From Anaerovibrio sp. JC8 (GTDB taxonomy: Bacteria; Bacillota; Negativicutes; Selenomonadales; Selenomonadaceae), in the NCBI RefSeq assembly GCF_002100115.1, contig NZ_ANBM01000006.1, positions 1-64,000 on the forward strand: DNA of 64,000 nt, given 5' to 3'. Both the position numbers and the translations under genes were made by a program. Below, one piece after another: positions 17,518 to 23,850 of this stretch (its first letter is position 1; each line of letters starts with the position of its first letter). Under the pieces are notes generated by a model. That model searched no databases, was not told where the DNA came from, and saw nothing but the letters and a program-made list of their open reading frames with translations.

Positions 17518-18810
17518 GTGCAGGATAGCGACAAGGAAATGGAAGTAACCATGGAAGAATTGGAGCCCACTCCCACTCTGCTGATTGTAGAGGACAATAT
17601 TGTTAATAGGGAAATACTGTGCAATATTTTGGGGAAGCATTTTCATATAATTACAGCGTCCAATGGTTTGGAAGGGCTGAATTTTCTGCGGGAGCACCAC
17701 AAGGAAATTTCTGTGGTGATTTTGGATATCAACATGCCGATTATGAACGGCTATGAGTTCATAGAGGCGGTAAAGGATGATATAAATCTTTTCAAGATAC
17801 CTATTGTGGTCACTACTGTCCACAGCAGCATCAATGAAGAAATCCATTGTCTGGATATGGGAGTCTTTGACTTTATAGCCAAGCCCTATATTCCGAAGCT
17901 GATTCTTACCCGCATCAACAATATTATTCGTCTGCTGAAAAGTGAGCAGTCCATTGTGGATTCTACCACGGATGCCCTTACCGGCGTGAAAAACCGCAAG
18001 GGGTATTATGAGGACATTGAGCGCTTTGCAGCCTTGCCGGATGCGGACACCAGAAGCCTTGGCATTGTGTATCTGGACATTAACGGCCTGAAGCTGGTGA
18101 ATGATGAGGAGGACCATACTGCCGGGGACCTTCTGATAAAATCCGTTGTTGATATTACCAGACAGGTATTTTATGATGCGGAAATTTACCGCGTGGGGGG
18201 CGATGAGTTCATTGTCCTGTCCTTTGATGAAAGTGAAAGCTCCCTGGGGAAAAAGGTCATGAAGCTGAAGACCTGCTGGACGGAAGCCATTTCCGCCTCT
18301 GTTGGCATGGTCCTGGTACATGGCCTGAAGGATATTGAGGCCGGTGTGGCAGAGGCTGACAAGAATATGTATGAGGACAAGAACAAGTTCTATGAGGGGA
18401 AGCCTGATCACAGCCTTTTCTTCAAGAAGGTTCTCAACACTGATATGGTACGGCTGATTGGCGCCATGGCCGACTTTTTGCCGGGAGGCTTTCTGGCATT
18501 TCGTCTGGATACGGGGGAGCTGGTGCATAACAACAGAGATGTTGCCGAGACCTTGGGCTACGATTCTGTGGAGGAAATGCAGCAGCTGGTTCACAACAAC
18601 ATAAAGTATATCGTTCATGCCGATGACTATAACCTTCTCCGGGCCGGCGTCAACGTGGTAAAGCACAGGGCTGGCGGCATCAACAGGGTGGAGCTGCGGC
18701 TTACCATGAAGAACGGCAACCTGAAGCTGGTAAAAATGGGCATAAAGGCAGTAAACACCGTTACCTTTGGTGAACTGGCATATGTATTCCTGATTCTGGA
18801 CAGATTTTAG
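17518..18810 (+). CDS. Response regulator with GGDEF and PAS domains, putative diguanylate cyclase
   Basis: GTG 17518 is preferred because AAGGA lies eleven bases before it; GTG 17509 is also in frame. Residues 20-145 are a receiver with Asp70 in VVILDINMP. The GGDEF domain (about 150-290) has an intact RVGGDEF near residue 226 and the DALTGVKNR entry motif, so c-di-GMP synthesis is plausible. The sequence before GGDEF lacks the RxxD inhibitory site. A PAS-like domain (residues about 315-430) ends the protein, an unusual position. No sensor kinase is adjacent. Confidence 0.87.
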   Translation: MQDSDKEMEVTMEELEPTPTLLIVEDNIVNREILCNILGKHFHIITASNGLEGLNFLREHHKEISVVILDINMPIMNGYEFIEAVKDDINLFKIPIVVTTVHSSINEEIHCLDMGVFDFIAKPYIPKLILTRINNIIRLLKSEQSIVDSTTDALTGVKNRKGYYEDIERFAALPDADTRSLGIVYLDINGLKLVNDEEDHTAGDLLIKSVVDITRQVFYDAEIYRVGGDEFIVLSFDESESSLGKKVMKLKTCWTEAISASVGMVLVHGLKDIEAGVAEADKNMYEDKNKFYEGKPDHSLFFKKVLNTDMVRLIGAMADFLPGGFLAFRLDTGELVHNNRDVAETLGYDSVEEMQQLVHNNIKYIVHADDYNLLRAGVNVVKHRAGGINRVELRLTMKNGNLKLVKMGIKAVNTVTFGELAYVFLILDRF

Positions 18811-18823
18811 ACAGGGATAGCAG

Positions 18824-18852
18824 TTGTCTTGGCGAATTAAATTTTATATAAT
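18824..18852 (+). promoter_or_regulatory. Putative promoter of the HExxH protein
   Basis: TTGTCT (18824-18829) and TATAAT (18847-18852) with a 17-bp spacer; a second TATAAT lies at 18853-18858. Confidence 0.55.
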
Positions 18853-18894
18853 TATAATAACTTAAAGGCAATGGGCGGAATGGAGGTGCTGAAG

Positions 18895-19356
18895 ATGGAG
18901 ATTGGTGGACTTGGCGGTTATGCGGTACAAGGCTATCAGGTCACTGATGGCAAGGGCGTGGGTCCTGAGCATCAGATCAAGCCCGGCAAGAAGTCTTCTC
19001 CGGCAGAGTGTGAAACCTGTAAGAACCGCAAATATACAGATGGCTCTGATGAAATGGTATCCTTTAAGGCCCCTGGACATATTGACCCTAACAATGCTGC
19101 GGCAGTGGTACTGGGCCATGAGCAGGAGCATGTTTCCAATGCCTATAATAAGGCCAGAAATAACAACGGCCATGTGGAACGGGCTACGGTCCGCCTGAAG
19201 ACTGATATTTGTCCGGAATGTGGGCGTTCCTATATTTCCGGTGGCGAGACCAACACCCAGATAAAGTATTACAATGAGGATAATCCTTATCAGAAGGATT
19301 TAAAGCAGACTGATGCTGCCAAGTATCGGGGTGCTCATGTGGACATTGCCGCATAA
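18895..19356 (+). CDS. SprA-related putative metalloprotease
   Basis: ATG 18895 lies seven bases after GGAGGT, 153 residues. CETCKNRKYTDGSDE and the following VSFKAPGHIDP form the signature of the SprA-related family, and LGHEQEHV supplies a HExxH zinc motif near residue 85. A second Cys pair occurs in DICPECGRSY. The family is annotated as putative metalloprotease without a proven substrate. There is no signal peptide. It has its own promoter and a strong terminator. Confidence 0.75.
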   Translation: MEIGGLGGYAVQGYQVTDGKGVGPEHQIKPGKKSSPAECETCKNRKYTDGSDEMVSFKAPGHIDPNNAAAVVLGHEQEHVSNAYNKARNNNGHVERATVRLKTDICPECGRSYISGGETNTQIKYYNEDNPYQKDLKQTDAAKYRGAHVDIAA

Positions 19357-19369
19357 GATTTGACGTAAT

Positions 19370-19405
19370 AAAAGCCGGTTGCAGGATATGTGCAACCGGC
19401 TTTTT
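19370..19405 (+). terminator. Intrinsic terminator after the HExxH protein
   Basis: AAAGCCGGTTGCA pairs with TGCAACCGGCTTT with a 7-nt loop, followed by a T tract. Confidence 0.95.
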
Positions 19406-19431
19406 GGTGTGCCGTGAGTTTTATAACGAGC

Positions 19432-19597
19432 TTTAAGATGTCACCCCCCTCTTTAGGTGGGGGAAAACAAACTACAACAGCTGGCGAGCATATCTCCCAG
19501 CTCGTTGCGACACGAACGAAGTGAGTTAGTCCTTTAGGGAAACGCTAATTGGAAGATTTTTCTTCTAAAGAAGAAAAATTTGAACAATGGCGTTATA
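19432..19597. mobile_element. MITE-like or structured-RNA element
   Basis: No gene is seen here. TATAACG (19432-19438) and CGTTATA (19591-19597) form short terminal inverted repeats. Between them are hairpins in series: the C6T/AGGTG5 hairpin at 19442-19463, AGCTGG (19479-19484) with CCAGCT (19497-19502), TTAG/CTAA enclosing CCTTTAGG, and ATTTTTCTTCT with AGAAGAAAAAT. A GAACGAAGTGAGTT motif (19514-19527) is the reverse complement, with two purine/pyrimidine swaps, of the loop motif at 331-344. Mobility is inferred, not shown. Confidence 0.4.
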
Positions 19598-19601
19598 TAA
19601 T

Positions 19602-20747
19602 TTATGTTTCTTTGAGGGTGAAGGCGGCCAGCAGTCCCACCAGGGCGAAAACCGGCAGAATATAGAAGACGTATTCCAGACCCTGATTATCAGCCACCCA
19701 GCCCAGCATAGGCGCAATGACACCGCCGGCACTGAAGCCGATGCCCAGGGTAACCCCGGAGGCCATGCCGATATTTTTCTTTAAATATGTCTGTCCCAGC
19801 ACTACCATCGGGCCCACACTGGCGTAAAGGGCGAAGCCGGCACAGCCCACAATAATGTAAAGCATGGCAGTATTATGGTTGAAATTAAAGGCTATCAGGG
19901 CCAGCCCCATAATAATCATGGAGACCTTCAGCACAAAGCTGTTGCCATGCCTGTCAGCGGCATAGCCACCCATCCAGTTGGTAAATATGCCCACCAGGGC
20001 CAAAACTGTAATGGTGACACTGCTGACAGTCTCGCTCTGGTTAAGTATATTAACGCAGTATAGAGGCAAAAAGGTGGTCAGGGAGGTGTAAAGGGCGGCC
20101 CGGACAATTACAAAAACCGTCAGACGGCTAAAGGCACTCCAGTCGTTTTTCGCCGGCAGAGGATTATCGGCAGCATTCTTTTTGGCAAGGTGCTTCACCA
20201 TGCGGCCCATTTTTGGCATGAGCAGGGCTATGGCTGAGCTCATAATAATGCAGAATCCGCCAAAGAAAATAAGGGCATCCATTCCCCAGATGCTGGCCAG
20301 GGAAGCACCCAGAACAGGCCCGATACAGAAGCCTGCGCTGCCTCCTGTGGAGAAGATACTCATGCTGAGGGCCTTGTTGCCTTCTGCCAGACCGTTTACC
20401 ATTTTGGCCGCCTCCGGGTGAAATATGGCATTGCCGATGCCCATAAGGGTTATGGAGACAAAAATAAGGGTGTAGTCATGTATAAAGGCTACGGAGCCCA
20501 GTGACAGGCCGCTGAGAAGAATTCCCAGGGGCATGAGATAGGCATAGGATTTTTTATCGGAAATGTAGCCTATAAGGGGCTGGATAATGCTGGAAAGAAA
20601 GCTGGAGGCAAACATAAGCCCGGCGGCCAGCTTGTAATCCATGCCGTAGATAGCCACAAAAAACGGCAATAAGCCCGGCAGGGCACCGGTATTTATATCA
20701 CAGCTGAAATGACCAGCCGATAAAACGTAAAGATACTTTTTGTTCAT
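19602..20747 (-). CDS. MFS transporter (fosmidomycin-resistance/Fsr-like)
   Basis: Major facilitator, 381 residues, about 12 helices. ATG 20747 (MNKKYLYVLSAGHF) follows AAGGAAGGATGGAGG; the frame opens 11 codons earlier. HFSCDINTGALPGLLPFF matches the start of the Fsr-like group, whose members begin with a His-Asp motif in helix 1. GNAIFHPEAAKMV is the family's second signature. Export of small acids or antibiotics is likely, with unknown substrate. It is followed by the structured element and converges on the HExxH gene. Confidence 0.88.
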   Translation of the reverse strand: MNKKYLYVLSAGHFSCDINTGALPGLLPFFVAIYGMDYKLAAGLMFASSFLSSIIQPLIGYISDKKSYAYLMPLGILLSGLSLGSVAFIHDYTLIFVSITLMGIGNAIFHPEAAKMVNGLAEGNKALSMSIFSTGGSAGFCIGPVLGASLASIWGMDALIFFGGFCIIMSSAIALLMPKMGRMVKHLAKKNAADNPLPAKNDWSAFSRLTVFVIVRAALYTSLTTFLPLYCVNILNQSETVSSVTITVLALVGIFTNWMGGYAADRHGNSFVLKVSMIIMGLALIAFNFNHNTAMLYIIVGCAGFALYASVGPMVVLGQTYLKKNIGMASGVTLGIGFSAGGVIAPMLGWVADNQGLEYVFYILPVFALVGLLAAFTLKET

Positions 20748-20824
20748 GCCTCCATCCTTCCTTTCATGGTAAAAAAGCAAATAGCATCTTGCTAATGCAA
20801 AATGCTATGGGGTACTGAAGATGT

Positions 20825-21223
20825 TTAATTGGTAAAATACTCTTTCATTGATTCCAAAGAGATTTCAGACTGGTATTTTTCGTAGGCCTTTTTCCAAGGG
20901 TCCTGTCTGGTAATGATATCCCGTAACTGGGAAAGGGATTTTTTGTTGCACTGTTTTACAACTTCGTCGATAAGGGAACTGTCACCAATGTCAGGAATTT
21001 CCTCTCCATCATGTGGGATAAGTCCACCTTCAAATTCTTTGTATTCGTTGAAAACGTCTGTGACGACAACCCCCAGACTGCTTGCCTCCATGGTCTGCTC
21101 AAAGCATGGCTTGTTCAACTCCAGTAGGTACTTTGCCTGAATGAAATACAAAACATTTTGCAGCTTTGGATTTGTAATGTAGTACTTGTTTACAATGTAA
21201 TCTGCGACTTTCCTTGCGTCCAT
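20825..21223 (-). CDS. Panacea (DUF4065)-domain protein
   Basis: 132 residues, cytoplasmic. The first half reads ADYIVNKYYITNPKLQNVLYFIQAKYLL, the Panacea helix (quoted in part: KLQNVLYFIQAKYL). It is followed by CFEQTMEASSLGVVVTDVFNEY, where family members have the E-A-x-x-x-G-P-V-V-x-x-V pattern; here the Pro is replaced by Val. Panacea proteins such as SocA and many hyperpromiscuous antitoxins neutralise a neighbouring toxin. No small toxin gene is seen on either side, so this is an orphan or acts alone. No good ribosome binding site is visible before ATG 21223. Confidence 0.75.
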   Translation of the reverse strand: MDARKVADYIVNKYYITNPKLQNVLYFIQAKYLLELNKPCFEQTMEASSLGVVVTDVFNEYKEFEGGLIPHDGEEIPDIGDSSLIDEVVKQCNKKSLSQLRDIITRQDPWKKAYEKYQSEISLESMKEYFTN

Positions 21224-21391
21224 TGTGGGTAAATCAATCCTTTCCTTTCTTTGTGCCCAACTTTTCCGGGTTTTATATTAAATGTACAAAAAAAATAATC
21301 ATTTATGAGTGTTACAAAAACATCTGATAAATCAGCGATAAAATGTTATCAAATTCGAATGATGATGTCAACGAAAATAATATTTTACAAA

Positions 21392-21418
21392 AAAAGAGTC
21401 ACATGATGTGACTCTTTT
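21392..21418 (-). terminator. Intrinsic terminator of the flavodoxin operon
   Basis: AAAAGAGTCACAT pairs perfectly with ATGTGACTCTTTT; read on the minus strand it ends in seven T. A near-identical stem ends the asparaginase gene at 22652-22676. Confidence 0.88.
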
Positions 21419-21458
21419 GTAGATTGCCTGTTATATTTTCGTGATTTATTAAAAAAGG

Positions 21459-21890
21459 TTAAAAATTTTCTCTGACAAAATTCTGGGCAAAATCCTCACA
21501 TTCCTTTAAGCCATCGGCGTCAGGAGTGTTGTTTATCATTACCCCTTCCTTATAAACTTTTGCACCGTGCTCCCTGCAGCGCTGATGCCAATCCTGCAGC
21601 CATTCTCCGGAGCCCCAGCCGTAGGAGCCGAAAAGGCCTACAGGAATATCCTGGATATTGTTTTCTGCCTCCTGAAAGAATGGCTCGAATTCTGCTTCTT
21701 CCAGCACCTCACAGCCCATGGCAGAGCAGCCAAAGAGGAACCCGTCATAGCCGGCCATTTTATCAGCACTGAACTGGTCTACGGAATAAAGGTCTGTTTC
21801 TGCCCCGGCAGCCTTGGCACCGTCCGTCATGGATTCGGCCATGGCCTTGGTATTTCCGGTTCCGGACCAGTAAACAACAGCAATTTTCAT
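21459..21890 (-). CDS. Short-chain flavodoxin
   Basis: FMN electron carrier, 143 residues. The phosphate loop is YWSGTGNTKAMA near residues 8-19, and the aromatic/Gly-rich FGSYGWGSGEW loop near residue 90 holds the isoalloxazine ring. The length and lack of an insertion mark it as short-chain. It replaces ferredoxin when iron is short. It is the second gene of an operon with the DUF3793 gene, 45 bases downstream of it, behind a Fur-box promoter. Confidence 0.93.
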   Translation of the reverse strand: MKIAVVYWSGTGNTKAMAESMTDGAKAAGAETDLYSVDQFSADKMAGYDGFLFGCSAMGCEVLEEAEFEPFFQEAENNIQDIPVGLFGSYGWGSGEWLQDWHQRCREHGAKVYKEGVMINNTPDADGLKECEDFAQNFVRENF

Positions 21891-21935
21891 AAATCATCAA
21901 CTCCTATACATTTTTTAAAATATGAATATCTATAA

Positions 21936-22529
21936 TTATGCGGCACTTATGAGATCCTGAAGACTTTCCCCGGACTTCAGGCGGGCACACATATTATTGA
22001 TACAGTTGTTGTAGCACTCAAAAAGATGCTTTTGGGCAGCTTCGTTGGAATATACCTTCCAGAAGCCACTGTAGAGATAATTCTGCCCCTTGTTTTTGAT
22101 AAAGCCCTGAACATCTGCCGGCGGGTACCCAAGAAAAATACCGATTTCATGGGGGAAGCCGTCACATTCCGCAATGCGTTTTTTCAGCCTGTCCAACAGG
22201 ACTGGAAGGGATTCTTCACTGATTCCCTTTTCTACAGGGTAACCAAAGCTTTTTAGGATATCAATAGCCAGGGGGCGACGAAGAAGGCGGGTCAGGAGTT
22301 TTGGCCTGTAAAAAAGCATCAGGGCGTGGCGCTTTTGCCTGGACAGCATGAGATACTTTATCCCGTGGCACTTAAAGCACGTGTGGTGTTTTTGCATAAA
22401 ATCCTGGAAGGAGTCATCAGAATTTATTTTGAAGGCCACCATGCTGCCGCATTTAATACCCTTGATGGTAGGTGCGCAGTGATACGCCATTTGATGCTCA
22501 TAATTGTCATATAAATTATTCTTATTCAT
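21936..22529 (-). CDS. DUF3793 family protein
   Basis: 197 residues, cytoplasmic. The signature FPHEIGIFLGYPPADVQGFI followed by YSGFWKVYSNEAAQ is that of DUF3793, common next to flavodoxin and iron-uptake genes in anaerobic Bacillota. Three Cys occur near residues 50 and 52-55 (HHTCFKCHGIKY), which could bind metal, and more near the C-terminus. ATG 22529 is preceded by GGGGGT. It leads the flavodoxin operon; the overlap of its promoter with a Fur box suggests a role in iron limitation. Biochemical function is unknown. Confidence 0.88.
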   Translation of the reverse strand: MNKNNLYDNYEHQMAYHCAPTIKGIKCGSMVAFKINSDDSFQDFMQKHHTCFKCHGIKYLMLSRQKRHALMLFYRPKLLTRLLRRPLAIDILKSFGYPVEKGISEESLPVLLDRLKKRIAECDGFPHEIGIFLGYPPADVQGFIKNKGQNYLYSGFWKVYSNEAAQKHLFECYNNCINNMCARLKSGESLQDLISAA

Positions 22530-22578
22530 GGAAATTCACCCCCTTGGCTATTTGATATTCTTTCTCAATTACAGCTTT

Positions 22579-22607
22579 AGTATAGCATATATGAGAATGG
22601 TTATCAA
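22579..22607 (-). promoter_or_regulatory. Fur-box-overlapped promoter of the DUF3793-flavodoxin operon
   Basis: On the minus strand TTGATA (22602-22607) and TATACT (22579-22584) are separated by 17 bp. TGAGAATGGTTATCA (22592-22606) matches the TGATAATnATTATCA Fur consensus at all but two positions and covers the -35 and spacer, so Fur binding would block RNA polymerase. Confidence 0.8.
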
Positions 22608-22651
22608 TAGCAAAAAGACAAATTGTTCAATATCTTTTTGGGGGTATAAAA

Positions 22652-22676
22652 AAAGAGCCACATAATGTGACTCTTT
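22652..22676 (-). terminator. Intrinsic terminator of the asparaginase gene
   Basis: AAAGAGCCACAT pairs with ATGTGACTCTTT. The one non-Watson-Crick position is U-G in the minus-strand RNA but C-A on the plus strand, and the minus strand ends in seven T, so the minus transcript is the functional one. Confidence 0.88.
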
Positions 22677-22682
22677 CTGGTA

Positions 22683-23645
22683 TTATTTTTCGCCCAGCTC
22701 CAGCATCAGCCTTGCCACCATGGCTTCACTGGTGAGCATGCCGCCGGATATTACCCCGTGCTTTAGGGCGGTGATGCCCACCTCGTAGCGGTCCATGTGG
22801 ACGCCGTCGTTTATGCATTGGGTGGCACCGACGATTTTTACTCCCTTGGAGATGGCATAATCAATGGCTGGCAGGAGGTTGCCCGGTGATTCAACTCCCG
22901 GAATGCCGCCGGAGCCAAAGAGATTCAGCACCATGCCGCGGCAGCCTGCGTCCACCAGTGCCCTGATATACTCATTTTTATAGCCGGGCACCAGATCCAC
23001 AACGACCACTCTGGTATCCATTTTGTCCCGTATCCGCAGCTTGTCGCCCGTTGACGGGTGTGGATTTTCTTCCAGATATTTGTCGTATTCCGGGTTAAAT
23101 TTCAGTACGCCGTCCTTCAGCTCGGCCACCTCAGGGGCATTAATGCTCTTAAAGGCATAGAATGCCTCCGTATGTAGCTTCTTGACAGTATTGCCCTGAA
23201 TAAGCCTGCCGTAAAAGGCCAGATATACACCGGGGCGTCCCTTGGCAGCCGCAGTAAAGGCCGTGATGAGGTTGTCGGGGGCGTCGGAGCCTTCCTCGGT
23301 AAGGGAAAGCTGGGAGCCTGTTATGATAACCGGCTTGTTTAGATTCTCCAGCATATAATACAGGGCCGAGGATGTAAAGGCCATGGTATCCGTGCCGTGG
23401 CTGATGACAAAGCCGTCGTACTTATCGTATTGGTCCTCCACGGTGCGGGCCATCTTAACCCAATGCTCCGGCTGGATATTGGTGCTGTCCAGCTTCATCA
23501 GCTCCAGGGTGTCAATGTGGCAGATTTCCCGCAGGGCAGGGACATGCTCAATAAGGCCTTCCCCGTCAAGGCCTGGCATCATGCCCTTTTCGGTCTGGAC
23601 GGAAGCAATGGTTCCGCCGGTTGCAATAAGCAGTATTTTTTTCAT
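22683..23645 (-). CDS. ansA: L-asparaginase
   Basis: Hydrolyses L-asparagine to aspartate and ammonia, 320 residues. The first active-site motif is IATGGTIAS at residues about 6-14 and the second is SHGTDTMAF near residue 84; the two Thr are the nucleophile and the helper. No signal peptide is present, which fits the cytoplasmic type I enzyme. ATG 23645 follows GGAGAAG. It is transcribed alone from a promoter shared region with the divergent chemotaxis operon. Confidence 0.95.
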   Translation of the reverse strand: MKKILLIATGGTIASVQTEKGMMPGLDGEGLIEHVPALREICHIDTLELMKLDSTNIQPEHWVKMARTVEDQYDKYDGFVISHGTDTMAFTSSALYYMLENLNKPVIITGSQLSLTEEGSDAPDNLITAFTAAAKGRPGVYLAFYGRLIQGNTVKKLHTEAFYAFKSINAPEVAELKDGVLKFNPEYDKYLEENPHPSTGDKLRIRDKMDTRVVVVDLVPGYKNEYIRALVDAGCRGMVLNLFGSGGIPGVESPGNLLPAIDYAISKGVKIVGATQCINDGVHMDRYEVGITALKHGVISGGMLTSEAMVARLMLELGEK

Positions 23646-23695
23646 GTCAAAAACTTCTCCTTCGTCTCCATCAAAGGAATCTTATTCTAATAATG

Positions 23696-23724
23696 ATTAT
23701 ACTGCTGTTATGTAAATTTTCCAA
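23696..23724 (-). promoter_or_regulatory. Promoter of the asparaginase gene
   Basis: On the minus strand TTGGAA (23719-23724) and TATAAT (23696-23701) have a 17-bp spacer. The sequence TAATAATGATTATAC across the -10 (23690-23704) is a weaker Fur-like palindrome. Confidence 0.7.
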
Positions 23725-23850
23725 AAATTATCTGTATAGGCAGGAAAAATAGGGCTTGGTAGTGAATAATAGAAACATGCTTAAAGTGTGTCCCTATGTA
23801 TGTATTTTGGAATTTTGAATTGCAATAATCTATAGATAGGAGTGATGTGT

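Noticed and set aside
17359-18666. 435-codon minus-strand frame opposite the REC-GGDEF-PAS gene
   Set aside because: Antisense shadow; the plus strand carries intact receiver and GGDEF motifs and the HU terminator lies at its end.
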